This document shows, piece after piece, positions 1 to 11,621 of a DNA stretch of 64,000 nucleotides (position 1 is its first letter; the number at the start of each line of letters is the position of its first letter). The DNA comes from Russula earlei. Lineage: Eukaryota; Basidiomycota; Agaricomycetes; Russulales; Russulaceae. The DNA lies in the NCBI GenBank assembly GCA_025769875.1, contig JAGFNK010000038.1, positions 124,001 through 188,000 of the forward strand, given 5' to 3'. The notes under the pieces were generated by a model. That model did not search any database and was not told where the DNA came from. It worked only from the letters and a program-made list of their open reading frames with translations. Made by a program: the position numbers and the translations under genes.

Positions 1-1
1 T

Positions 2-1001
2 GACGGTGGGGATCTGTCACGTTCTCCGGCCGTAACGCAACTGTTTGACGACGCAAACAACTTGAGACCCAAACTTGCCAGGAGTTTGGATGATACTGGC
101 CGTAAAGAAGGTGCGCCTTCCCGTGATCTACCCTTTGTTGCTCCTTCTGACCTTCGCGCGATTCCATCAGAGCTGCTCACCGAGATGAATGACAAACTCG
201 CTCAGGCGGTGAAGTTGTATGACCACATTTTGACACAGCAAGTTTCGCGTCCAATATGGCGTCAGAAAACTACATCACCTCCATCTCAACCGCTCAATCA
301 ATGGAGCGATGCGCAAACACCGACCTCTACTCAGCTTGCCCATGCTTCTATGAATGAGCCATGGCACCAGTCGTCTTCCATCCACGGACCCTCGCAACCT
401 TATCAATCCTCTGTTACAGCCGGGCCATCTTACGCTTCGCCTTCACATTCACCTCCGCAACCCTTGACTCAACCCTCCTACATCTCCTCGGTTCCCAGCC
501 CTCCTACCTCATCTCAAGCAAGCCTACAGTACAACTCAGCTCCCACTCCGCACCCCTCGGTTTTCCAGCAATATCAGTACGCCCACTTGGTTCAGCCGGT
601 GTCCGTCCAGCAGCCTCTCCCACCGATACGCTCGCCTGCCCATGTTATCAACCCCCCACAGCAGCCTCCACCCGTTGCTGCACCATTTACCCCCGTATTA
701 TCCCATATCTCATCCCCTCCGCTTGCGCATCACCGCCAGCAGTCGCTGCCGCTTCTGCAGCAGCAGCAGCAGCCGGTGCAGCCCTCTGTCACGGCATAAC
801 ACTATCGCGCACGCGGCACGTGGTCCATCTCAGCCCCTGCATCAGCAACTCCCTCTCCCTCCAGCCCCTGTTCCTGTTCCTGTCCTCCCCAATTTCCCTT
901 CGGTCCCAACAGCACCACCAAGTATCCCGTACGGGACCTTCGATAGTGCACCAACGGTTGTGGAGCAGCCAAAGAAAGAGGCACTTCTAATTGAGTTGTA
1001 A
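2..1001 (+). CDS. VPS27: Vps27/HRS-like ESCRT-0 subunit, C-terminal part (5' end outside window)
   Basis: Open from base 2 in frame 2 with no start in the window. A probable 58-nt intron at 776-833 (GTGCAG...CTCAG) moves it to frame 3, ending with TAA at 999-1001. The visible part has a short helical segment (about codons 30-60, containing LTEMNDKLAQAVKLYDHIL) like the GAT-like helix region of Vps27/HRS, then about 200 residues rich in Pro, Ser and Gln with a CAG-encoded Gln run near 757-774. It ends in LLIEL, a clathrin-box motif at the extreme C-terminus. Known for the family: ESCRT-0 binds ubiquitinated cargo and PI3P on endosomes and recruits ESCRT-I and clathrin. The VHS, FYVE and UIM domains would lie upstream, so the name rests on the helical segment and the clathrin box. 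It could also be another clathrin-binding endosomal adaptor. Confidence 0.6.
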
Positions 1002-3080
1002 AGAGTTGAGAGTATACAAGATAGATGAGCGGCGCACCCTTTATTTACTGCTCAATTGTTGTCACTCATAATTTTTATGCGCTGATCCTTTGGGACGAAG
1101 TACGCGCGCATGGCTGCGGCATAGGCCTCATGATCAGGTCACTAATCTCCGCTCGTCCATTGAGGCGAGATTGTTCAGATCGATTACCTCAGTGTCTGCA
1201 TGCTCGAATCGACCTAAATCTCTCGATCTTCCTCGTGCGCGCGATCCTGTCTCGTGTGCTACGTAAGGGACGCTGCAGATCTCATCGAATGATCGGATTT
1301 TCTTCAGAATGTATCCTTCCCGCCTGCCTGAGGTCAACTATTCCTGCTCCCCATCGCCGCCAGTGGTGTTCTTGGCGTCTTTCTGGACCGTGACGAGGAC
1401 GATGGTCTATATACGATGCTGTACGAAGGCAAAGAATGAGCATGATTTCGAAATATCACGACAGACCCACGTATGGTACACTGATCGGGATATGTAGGCC
1501 ATACTCCATTAAACTACGAATCGTTGTTCGGTAGGATGAGAATCTGGGACACATCCTGCAGAGAGAAACCGGATCTTGCTTTCTCAGATACAGTGAGCCA
1601 CGAGATCGGGTTCCGGTTGAAGTGCCCACACTATCTGCTTTTCTGAACTTAAGCGATTTGAGAAGCAAAACCCAAATAGTAGCTAAAAACGTCTGTCAAC
1701 ACGTGGGGGATGCATGGGGAAAAGGCAACCTTCCCTGTCTGGGTGAAGATCACAACACCCTTGGCCCAGAGGTCTGGCCAATACGTATCTCTCGGCTGTG
1801 GCATGAATCTCTGGCGCGGAGAAATCCAAAGTTCCGGCACACGATTCGTGAACCCGAAAGGCACGCTTATGTCCTTGTTGCCATATGAATCCGGTGGTCC
1901 GTCGTCAGGGCCGAACACGCGAACCATATCATGATTCACCATGATATTATGAAAATATCGACTTTGACAGCGCTGGTCATTACGTCTCATGACATGTGCG
2001 TGTGGCACTTCTAAAGCCAGCGCTATGGGCATATTAGTTGGGTCTGGAAGAAGTGCGAAGACCGAGGCTCACTAGCTCGCGACCGGAAATTCACCTACAC
2101 CGAGAGGGTTACTGCCCCACCCGTTGATCTCAGAGCATCGGCTACTATCAAGGTAGTATTACTGTACCGATTCGCTTCAAAATACAGAACCGGCCACGAA
2201 GGCAAGGAAAAGGCTTGGTATCATGCTATCCGCGTGCAGCAACAACAGTTTCTTGTCGCGAAGAGCAAAAAGACTTATCTGCCGCGATCAATGTTCCAAA
2301 GTTCTCATTGGAGTGCCCACCACGGGAGTCTTCTCTATGAAGGCAAGATCGAACGATTCCAAAAATTACAATCTTGATGGACCCACCGTAATCTACGCTC
2401 TCTGTACTTATCGGAGGACAAATGAGAGGGGCAGAGACAAAGAAAGAGCCAGATGTCAATCAACATTGATGGTGTAATGCGACATAAGGAATGGCCACGA
2501 AAATTGCTACTGAAGCGGGCACCGGAGGTGGATAGCAGATAACTCTTGGAAAATAGCGGACTGTAGGAAAGGTTCGAAAGAATATAAATGATGGACAGAC
2601 CGACTTGCACATTTCGCCGCTGAATAATCTAATCGAAGAGAGGACACATTGAGAAGACTCGGGCGTAGCTGTAATTCGCAAATATTAAGTGTCACAGAAA
2701 TGGTGCCACCCCAGCTACGAGGTCCACGTTCGGCTAGGCTCGATGTCGAAGTAGAGGGTAGAGCCAGACTCTGAGGAGGGTGAACGTGTATCGCCTAGAT
2801 GAAAAGGACGACTTGGGAGGGAGTTGGCTCAAATGCCTCAACTCCTGAGAAGCGGCTTATATCCTGAGTGCAACGTCTGAAAAGCGACTGTGGTGTCAAT
2901 TGGCATGATGGCAGAAAGGATACTGAACTTATACATTGACGTGGGCAGCACCAAACAAACAGCAGTGTACGAGGCCGGGGCTAATCGGCCCGCCCGTGCT
3001 GTGCTCCTCCGGTGCCCTTGCCGCCGCTGCTTCGACCGCTTCAACTCGCATCGTTCGCCTCCTGGTTCGCTTTGGTAGAA
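1002..3080. other. Intergenic region between VPS27 and VPS35
   Basis: About 2.1 kb with no gene I can name. All frames are broken by stops except one 127-codon minus-strand frame (1649-2032), listed separately. The last 200 bases must hold the VPS35 promoter and possibly an upstream leader exon. Confidence 0.6.
1649..2032 (-). CDS. Possible small hypothetical protein or orphan exon (127 codons)
   Basis: ATG-initiated frame without introns on the minus strand. The translation is compositionally normal for a folded protein, with scattered Trp, Tyr and Phe and the stretches VFGPDDGPPDSYGNKD and PRDTYWPDLWAKGVV. That is unlike the Ser/Arg-rich translations typical of chance frames here. I recognise no family. 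It may be an exon of a larger gene or a decayed gene remnant. Confidence 0.25.
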   Translation of the reverse strand: MPIALALEVPHAHVMRRNDQRCQSRYFHNIMVNHDMVRVFGPDDGPPDSYGNKDISVPFGFTNRVPELWISPRQRFMPQPRDTYWPDLWAKGVVIFTQTGKVAFSPCIPHVLTDVFSYYLGFASQIA

Positions 3081-6000
3081 ATGGTGGAAATGGTTACGGA
3101 GGAGGCAAAACTGTTGGGTGAAGCCTTGAGCACCGTCAAAATACAGGTCCAGCAGATGAAAAGGCATCTAGTATGTCTCCCCATTGGCACTATTAGCCTC
3201 CAGCCTGAGTAACTGCGCAACGACAATTGCTGACTACCTGCTGGCAGGAGTTAGACCTGTTGATGGATGCGCTCAAGAGCGCAAGTTTAATGCTCGCCGA
3301 ACTGCGAACGTCCTCCCTCTCCCCGAAGCAGTACTACGAACTTTGTACGTTGTTCATGCTCAACTTGCACGGAGTAGACTACTCACTTGGCCGCAGACAT
3401 GGCCGTGTTCGATGCACTTCGCCACCTCTCTAACTACCTCTATGAAGCCCACACAAACGGCCGCCACCACCTCGCTGATCTCTATGAGCTCGTCCAATAC
3501 GCTGGGAACATTGTTCCCCGGCTCTACCTCATGATTACTGTTGGCTCAGTCTATATGTCCGTTCCTGAATCACCCGTGAAAGAAATCATGAAGGATATGA
3601 TGGAAATGTCACGCGGAGTTCTCCATCCCATCCGTGGTCTCTTCCTTCGACACTACCTGAGCGGCCAGACCCGCGACCATTTGCCAATTGGTTCGGATAC
3701 TGGGTTTGCGTATTGCCTCCACTAAGCTATGACTTGGCTTCTGACCGTTCTCCACTGCAGGCCAGCGGGCAACTTGCAAGATTCAATCAGCTTCGAGCTT
3801 ACCAATTTCATTGAAATGAATAAGCTTTGGGTGCGCCTTCAACATCAAGGTCACTCACGGGACCGCGAGAAGCGTGAAGCCGAGCGCAAGGACCTACGCA
3901 TCTTGGTTGGCACAAACCTCGTCCGCCTGTCTCAGCTCGAAGGCGTTGACCTGGAGCTCTACCAAAATACTATTCTCCCCGCCATCCTTGAGCAAGTCGT
4001 CCAATGTAAGGATGTTATTGCACAGGAATACCTCATGGAGGTCGTAATCCAGGTCCGTTTCTCTCTTATGTCCTCTTATTTTGCCAACCAGGGATCCCCG
4101 AAGGTATTTACGGATGAATTTCATCTCCATACCCTTGGTCCATTCCTCTCTGCAACTGCACAACTGCAAACTAAGGTCAACATCAAGCAAATAGTTATTG
4201 CGCTTATTGACCGTTTGGCTGCATATGCTGCACGTGAAGCTGAGAATGAGGATGCTGAAGAAATCAGACGACAAGAGGAAGCTGCTGCACGGCGGTTGGC
4301 AGAACGCGTCAAGGCGCAGCGTGCGCGGGCGCGCGCAAATGGCGTCACGAGTCCTGCACGCGAGTTGAAGAACGAAGCTGGATGGGGAGAACCCACAACC
4401 CATTCCTCGCCAGTACCTGCAGACGAGAAGAGGGAATCAATCGGTGATGAGGAAGGTGAGAAAATGGATAAGGGAAAAGATAAGGAAGGTGAACCTGTGC
4501 GCAAGTTCAGAGGCATTCCAGAGAATGTCAAGCTGTTTGAGGTATTCTGGGAACAGGCGGTCGAGCTTATCAAAGTATGTCTGTTCCTTGCCTCTACATG
4601 CCCTTACTCACGGTTCACAGGCCCGACCCGACTTGTCCATTCAAGATGTCACTGCTTTGCTCGTGTCGTTGACCAATCTATCACTCAGCTGCTACCCCGA
4701 CCGCCTCGAGTATGTTGACAAGGTTCTTGGTTTCGCCCGTGAGAAGGTCAAGGAGTCCGCGGATAGGTCTGTCGATAATAAGAACCCTTTATGACTTGAG
4801 CAACGGGAAATTGATTGATTGACTCCCACAGTCCGGACCTTCACAGCCAACAAACAACGTCTCACCTTGCCAATCTCCTTCTAGCGTCAATCAATTCATA
4901 TCAATCCGTGCTCACCCTCCTTGCGCTCCCTAATTATGTCCCCCTTCTCTCGGCGCAGCCTTATGTCACACGCCGAATGCTTGCCCACGCAATCGTCTCC
5001 AGTGTTCTCAAGAACGAAACCGTTGTCGACGACCCTGAAGATGTGCGCGGCATTCTCGAACTATGTCAGGTTTTGATCTGCGAGCAGCCTGATGCGGCCC
5101 CTTTACCTCCGGGAACCGGCGGACGACGCGTGGCGTTTGGTGGTAACGAACGGGAGGACGTGGCTGAGGAACAGGGATGGATCGCGAGGATGGTGCATTT
5201 ATTCCGGTCCGAATCACTGGGGACCCAGTTTGAGGTAAGAATTTGTTTGTCTGTTGAACCAGCCGCGCTGAAGCATGTACGCCAAGATTCTGCAAACTAC
5301 GCGGCGATACCTCGAAGCTGGTGGAGACCGAATGCGTTTCACTTTTCCCGCTCTTATCACGTCTGCGATCAAGCTCTGCCGTAGGTACAAGAATCGTGAA
5401 CACCTTGAAGATGACTGGGCCTCTAAGGTTGAAACGATTCTCAAATTTGTTCGACAGCTTACGTCGATTCTCGCGACTCAAGTTGATGCTCCGGTCATTG
5501 CGTTACGACTCTTCCTTCTCGCGGCACAAATAGCTGATGAATGCGGATTTGAGGACCTCGCGTACGACCTATACGTTGAAGCGTTTACCGTTTATGAGGA
5601 GGGCATCTCGGAGTCCCGCGCGCAATTGCAAGCAATCACACTCGTGATCGGCACGTTGCAAGGAGCCCGAGTATTCGGTGCCGATAATTACGATACTCTT
5701 ATCACAAAAGCTGCTCTTCACGGCGCGAAATTACTGAAGAAATCACACCAAGCCAGCGCAGTGCACTTGGCGAGCCATATGTGGTGGCAAGAGATATCTA
5801 CGTCCGCTCCAGAGAGAGCAGATTTGGCTACCTCGGCAGTGCCTGAGACATCCACGGCACTGCCGCAAACCAAAGATGATGGAGAGGATGGAGCTGACGC
5901 ACCGAAAGCGGTGAGAAGACCGGTTTTTGCAATCTCGCCGCCGTCTTACGGATCTTGCAGTACCCACACCAAGACAGCAAGCGCGTCCTTGAGTGTCTTC

Positions 6001-6434
6001 AAAAGTCACTCCGTATCGCCAACTCTGCCACAGACGAGATCGTTACCGTCCAGCTGTACGTCGACACCCTCGATCAATATCTATTCTACCTGGATCGTGG
6101 GGCGGCGGCGGTACGTACATCGGGCGCGCGAAGTTTTCACCACGCGCACTGACACCCTCGCTCTTAGGTGATGCCAAAGTTCGTGAACTCGCTCGTGGAA
6201 CTTGTCACGGCATCGATCGACAACATCAGCACCCCTGATGTGCATCCTACTCAGCGGGCACCTCCAGGCCTGTTAGAAGGCGTTCAGACGCCCGACATGA
6301 TCACTCGACATTTCCGTAACACCCTGTTGTTTATCCAAGCAAAGAAAGTAGCCGCTGAGGGTACCCCAGGCACCCGTTGGGATGATGTAGAGATCGTTGG
6401 TGCGCGTCTGAAAATGGGACTTGGCGGCCGGTGA
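3081..6434 (+). CDS. VPS35: Vacuolar protein sorting-associated protein 35 (retromer cargo-recognition subunit)
   Basis: Ten exons: 3081-3170, 3248-3344, 3397-3703 (or 3709), 3761-4052, 4104-4574, 4621-4766, 4832-5234, 5287-5910, 5961-6110 and 6168-6434. Joined they give 948 aa (950 with the alternative donor). The invariant PRLYLM motif, which contacts Vps26, is in exon 3. The block around [17 protein letters not shown] (exon 4) and the HEAT-type helical solenoid run to the C-terminus as in yeast and human Vps35. Known role: scaffold of retromer, returning sorting receptors from endosomes to the Golgi. Exon 5 carries a charged insertion of about 110 residues, absent from human Vps35, with a likely coiled coil ([22 protein letters not shown]) followed by an acidic/Lys-rich stretch. 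The start is the first in-frame ATG; a second lies three codons on. The N-terminus could instead come from a leader exon near 2.9 kb. Confidence 0.95.
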
Positions 6435-6729
6435 ACTTGCACTGCTGGAAGACGTAGGCTTACCATGATGGGGGGGGGCGTTGCTTTTATGCCAATCTTG
6501 TTTCAGTCCGGTCATTTTCGGCTTTGTCTCCCTGCGGAGTTCTGATAGTTCGTCGGAAGGCTATTATCACCCGAAGAAATGCCGAAGCAAACAACGTACT
6601 GTATGATCGACGGCGCATGTGGGCGCAACGATGTGAAACAACTCGGAGTCACCGTCTCAAGCAAACCGTTCACGAACGGTCAACAAAAACAGTCCGTTAT
6701 CTCCGTGCGAGAACCGTTACACTACGCTA

Positions 6730-7405
6730 CTAGTTCCGAACCTTCTTGAGTAGTACGGTCAAACGGAGAAGATCGTCACCCTCAGGTACTGCCCAGCAAT
6801 CCAACATCTGCCAGAGAAAGTTAAACATCCCCTGTGCGTTTTGGCCAGCATGTGCCCCCTGAGGGGGCGGGGGTCCAGGCTGAAACGTAGGAGGATACGT
6901 CGTGACGGTGGGTGGGTTCCCTGCGAAAATGACGCGGGTTGACGTGGCCTGCCCATTGATCGACATCGGTTGTCCGTAAGGAATCGCGCGATGGCCAGTG
7001 CCATCCCAAGAACTTGAGGATGCCACAGTGCTCGTGGGGGCGTGCTCACGGGATGGGCCGCCTCCGTAGACGTGGCCAGCATCCCTTGGGAGTGGCAGAA
7101 TCGGCTGTTTAAAAGCACCCTGCTATAAAAATTCTAAGCCATCGACTTTCGGATATCCGACTCGGATGCTTACAGATTGGGGTCCCTGTGAAAACTGATG
7201 ATACCGCGGACCGCTTTGTGGTGCGTCATACAGTGTCCCGTCGAACTGCGTTTACAGGTGAACAAACGAGTCTGCGCCGCTGGAAAGGCCTCACCTGAAA
7301 GTCAATTCTAGAAGAAGGTTGGTCGTTTGCGGCGTTCTCTCCTCTCACGCTAGAGGAGGAGGAACTAGCTTCTTGCTGAGGCCTTCCATATGAATCGTTA
7401 TACAT
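6730..7405 (-). CDS. Hypothetical protein, about 190 aa, three exons
   Basis: Exons 7295-7405, 7174-7245 and 6730-7119 have good splice signals (donors GTGAGG and GTAAGC, acceptors ACGCAG and TAGCAG). All joins are phase 0 and give exactly 190 codons plus a stop. The N-terminal half is Ser/Gln/Pro-rich and looks disordered. The last 35 residues (from GMFNFLWQMLDCW) look like a short amphipathic helix that could be an interaction module. It is convergent with VPS35: the two stops are 295 bp apart. I recognise no family. Additional 5' exons above 7405 are possible because the frame stays open upstream of the chosen ATG. The regular three-exon structure argues for a real gene. Confidence 0.55.
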
Positions 7406-10400
7406 TTCTCTTGGCGTCGGATACGATGGCTTTACCGCGAGGGAGGGCCCTTTTATTTTATAGCGGAGATGATTAGCGCAGAGTATTTCCAAGAACAGGA
7501 ATAGTCGAGGTAAATGCAAAGCGGACCGAGATGGAAAAAGGATACACCTTCCGTTGTCCCTCGATCATGGCCCTCGCACCAGTCTTTGATGCGCTTGGCC
7601 AGGGCTTTGCATTGCATCGAATTCGGAAGGGGCGTAAAATTAAGTAAAGGATGGATTCACAACAGTTCGTACGGTTCCAAATCTGGTGCTCACGAGGCAT
7701 ATATGCGCGGTTGGTAGACGCGTTAAGATGCGAGCTGATTCTCCATCTCGGAAAAGGTTCGCGGCACTCGCGTGACGGCAGCGAGATGCACGCAAGTCGC
7801 GGGAAATGAAACAAGCGAGGGACTAACCAGAAAAGAGCGACGAGGAGGCGACCGGCGGCCGGGCTGGTGCCACAGATCCAGGTGCATCACCAAGAATCGG
7901 ATGGGGAAACCCACATGGTCCTGACGCGGCGTATCAAATCGTTTACTTTTGAAAACCGCATGCAATCGATGATCCGTGCGCAATTCGGAGCTTGTCTAGG
8001 TGAGGTGATGACGGCGCGATTCAAATCCAACTCACCGGACCGAGCGGGCGACTCCCCACGCGAGCGACTCCCCAGCGCGTGAGGTCTCCGTTCAGTTCGC
8101 ACCAATGACACGACGAGGACGACAAGATAGCGGTTGTTTAAACGCGGCCAGGCGAGTTCTCGTCTTCTCGGAACGGATAATCTGAACGTGTTGCGCTCTC
8201 CTTGCCTTCTTTCCATGCTAATACTGGCACTCACGGTGGTATAGAAAAGAAAAGTTATACCGCTCCATCCGACCTCCCCTCTTTCTCTGTTGTCCTCAAA
8301 GGGGGTTCTCATCCTTTTTTTTCCCTCCTCCAAGGGATCTTTACATCGATCTTCATGCAGTCATTAGTAACGGCCCCTATCAATTCACGAGGGTGTCAGA
8401 TATTATGCCTATACGTGGCACCTTGGTCGTTTTGCGATCCGCGTTGTCTTTTTCTTCTCCGGTTGTCCTGGCTCTCGTCCGAGTAATAGATCCATCTCAA
8501 CACGCGCACGCCGTCCCGTTATAAACGCGTTATCAGTAAGACATGAAAGCATTACCGAGTTTGCGGCTGCTGAATACCATGACACGTTCAATGTGTGCCG
8601 ACTCGAGGCTGTACTCGTGTCGTAACGATAGTCACTTGCCCTCTAGAATGCAACTGAAAACGACAGCAGTCTTATCTTCTTATCCCTTGGTTTGATCCGT
8701 TATACGGGCAGCCGCCTGTATTGATACCAAAACAGGTTCCCATCCCATTATCCCAAGTTACATTTCCGGTCATAATGCTATAACTGACTACATTCGCCTT
8801 CACATGACAGAGTCAAAAGCGGACAGCCAGCGGGTGTTCTATGTTACTTTATTAATCCACAATGAGGAGCGGAGCGTGACGCCGCAATATCTCTAGGTGT
8901 GTTTCATTTCTTGAAATACGTGCCGCAAAGCATCGTGACTCGTGAGGTCCAACTCCGAGACCATGCACTGTTCAGTCAGCGCCAACTGGCTATTCCAAGC
9001 GAAAGCATCGCTAGCCGGGAAAAGCGACTTACAGCCGACAGAGGGACCGTCGAGGAGAAACCCACCTCTCGCTAGCCACGGAAAGCCTATCTTCCGTGAC
9101 AGTACGATTTGTGCTGTAAACTGCCCGCATCGGATGCATTCCAAGTTTTATCATGTGAGGTTGTAATTTCCGGACGCGCCCTGTCTCACAGCACTCGTGC
9201 TAGATACGACTTTGAGCGCCTTGGCGCATCTTTTGCTTCCGAGTCGGAGGTCCGGTGCCCGAGTCTTGTGATACGACTCCCTGTCCTTGAATTAACATCC
9301 GGCTAAAGAAGGTTTGGACCGGCGAAAGGTCTCCCAACGGGATCGTACAGTTGATGAGTTTACGGTGAGCGTTGCGACAAACATGCTGCACTCAGCGCTC
9401 CGTCCGAATATACCCCGTTTCTCTGGAGTGCAGATCGCTCCAGGAGGCGTTGCAATCTTGGCGGCTAGCTGCGTTAAATTTTGTATCATCTGATGACCCC
9501 TACAAGACGGGAAATTGGAAGTATTTTGCTATGGGCGCTCTGAAATGATTGAATACGAGTCAATTATCATGATACCGGCGATTCGACCATGCAACTTCAG
9601 TTCCTGGTTGCTGTCCCAAAGCATAGTCCCCCTTCACTCATCAACACCCGTCCCCCATTCTTAGGTGCCGTAGCCGGTACGTCTAGCTCGAATTTCACGT
9701 CAGCAGGGATGAGACAGGTGAACCTTCCGTAGTGAACCTTCCGTAGAGTCATTTTTACTTCCTCTCCCTTTCCAGCCCCATCATTGCTAGAGCGTAGGAA
9801 CCTACCGCAACTCTTACCGCAACAGCCTTTGTTGAAAAGGATGCACAAACATGTTTGAATCCCTCGCGCGGGATCTTCGAAGTCAAAGCTAGCGAATGTA
9901 GCGGCCAGAAGCCATTTGGACTCATACTGAGAGTAGCGACTGGAAGAATGATTTTAGAGCATGAGTCAAGGGGAGATAGATACGAGAAGACCCCGGCTTA
10001 GAGGTGGGCGTGGGAGCCGTGAAGGCGGTGGTGGAGCTCACAGCCTCTACACAAAGCGTAGGCCGATAATGGCGGCTGCTACGGAATCAATTGTGGTACG
10101 AGACATATAGCTCATTTGGAGAACTCTTGAAGGGTGATAGACTGATACCTGCGACCATAGAAGGGGTCAGGTTTGGTGATAAAAGTGGGGCATAAGGTAT
10201 CTGATATCGCCCTTTAGCCTGAATGGCAGATCGGGCCGTATAGAAATTTCAAAGGGTGATAATAAACGTGGCTGACAGCTGTGCGAAGTTAGCTTGCATG
10301 CAGCAGGCTGGCGATGCCGGCATCGACTGCGTCAGTCTCATGGTAAACAGGCCAGCTCAGAAGTGGCATAGATTTCGTGTTCGACAGGGGGGGGGGGGAA

Positions 10401-10439
10401 TCGGTCGGTAATATGACACACATGAACAAGGAATACTAA
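7406..10439. other. 3-kb gene-poor region
   Basis: No supported gene. Frames longer than 100 codons here (for example minus 7887-8333) have the Arg/Ser-rich, motif-free composition of chance frames and lack paired splice sites. There is a homopolymer of ten G at about 10387-10396. I see no tRNA-like fold or transposon termini. It may contain untranslated or non-coding transcripts that cannot be recognised by eye. Confidence 0.5.
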
Positions 10440-11451
10440 CTACAGTGATGGCTGGGACAATATGGCAGCGAGGTTCAATACGAGCTGTGAGAGCTTGGGT
10501 GCGGGGAGCAACATAAGGCGGCCACCCTGCTCAAGTCCAAAAGACTCCCTTTCACGGGGAAGGGTATTGGACAGAGAGTAGTCGATTGAATGGGAAGCTA
10601 GCTTTCGAATAAGGTTCAATTCCTTCAGTTATACGGCGTGGGCGAGGCATGGCATACCTTCTGGATGCACTGGTCGTCCTCGTGGTGGAACGAGAACACA
10701 CCTCCCGCAGCAGATGGTGTTGGCGCACCTTTTCGGCGTTTCTGCAGCTGAGAGGACGTCAATGTGGCCTCTGCCTCTTCATCGGACAGTGTATATGTCC
10801 GCGAGAGTATCAGGAAATGACCGAAATGGTATGGTTCATTATCGTCGCACGCCCATTTTATTTCATCCGCAAGCATGCGATACATGTGCGGGACAACTTC
10901 TGCTGGCATGTTCACAAGACGCTCACTAAAGATGAAGCCAACATGTGGCGAAGCATCGGGGTCAAGGATGGTCCGGAGTGTAGTGTGAAGCTCTGGGTCG
11001 GATTCAGACTTTAAAAGAACATATTCTGCGATGGCTTTTATCGAAGGGTTATCCTGAATTGAAAATTTTAGGAGTATAAAGGGAGAGCAGGGAAAGAGAC
11101 GAGACCTTGTGGACGTGCATGTTGAGCACGGTGAGGAAGGCATATGGGTCGCTTCCCTTGCCATCGGTTTTGACAGTAGTTCCGACAAGGGGCTGTGATA
11201 AAATGAGCTCTGAAAGCTCATGTGGTTTCAGAAGATCTGCATCTGCTTGGAAAAGCTGAGTGATAAGCCGCTTGAGGGCAACGAAGTCTATGTGGGGATT
11301 TGGGTCAAAAAACTCGAAGTCGACCTGGATACGGCTCTACTGAATGGTTTTCAGCGGATAGATTATGAGGGAGTTAGAAATGAGCAACCATCTCTGCTTC
11401 ATTGTCGACATTGTCGTCTTGTTCTTGTTCTTGTTTTCGTTTTCGTGTCAT
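10440..11451 (-). CDS. BCP1: Bcp1/BCCIP family protein
   Basis: Four exons: 11389-11451, 11106-11324, 10658-11053 and 10440-10601. All joins are phase 0, total 279 aa. The N-terminus is short and basic then acidic (MTRKRKQ... DDNVDN), followed by the family block VDFEFFDPNPHIDF. Then come the conserved segment HVGFIFSERLVNMPAEVVPH and the family's YHFGHFLILSRTY motif. The last exon encodes the usual hydrophobic tail ending in PSL. Known for yeast Bcp1: nuclear chaperone and export factor linked to ribosomal protein uL14 and the lipid kinase Mss4. BCCIP is the animal counterpart. The length equals the family norm. It is divergent from PUT1, with only 170 bp between the two ATGs. Confidence 0.93.
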
Positions 11452-11621
11452 TGTTAAGAGAGACAACGGTTGCGGTTGTCGGCCTTTATCATCTCATCTC
11501 CCGGATGCCGGGCCGAGGCCTTCGACGAGGTTAACGGTCGGAACCACAACGACTGGTACTACCAGTATGCAGTTCCAATTATATTCATCTCTCTCTCTCT
11601 CCTCCCATTCAGTTCTTTCGC
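11452..11621. promoter_or_regulatory. Shared divergent promoter of BCP1 and PUT1
   Basis: Only 170 bp separate the two start codons, so the core promoters must overlap. A CT tract (11588-11606) lies just before the PUT1 ATG; pyrimidine tracts near the start site are common in filamentous fungal promoters. No convincing TATA box was seen. Confidence 0.6.

Noticed and set aside
5263..5286. Alternative Vps35 exon 8 starting after CCAG at 5262
   Set aside because: It meets an in-frame TGA two codons later. The acceptor at 5286 keeps the frame and matches the family alignment exactly.
7660..7740. tRNA-like stretch containing GGTTGGTAGACGCG
   Set aside because: It resembles a D-arm, but no acceptor stem or T-arm with GTTCGA could be paired around it.
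8202..8486. Ninety-codon plus-strand frame as a small gene
   Set aside because: It has a non-ATG-like context, no splice partners and a Ser/Phe-rich random composition.
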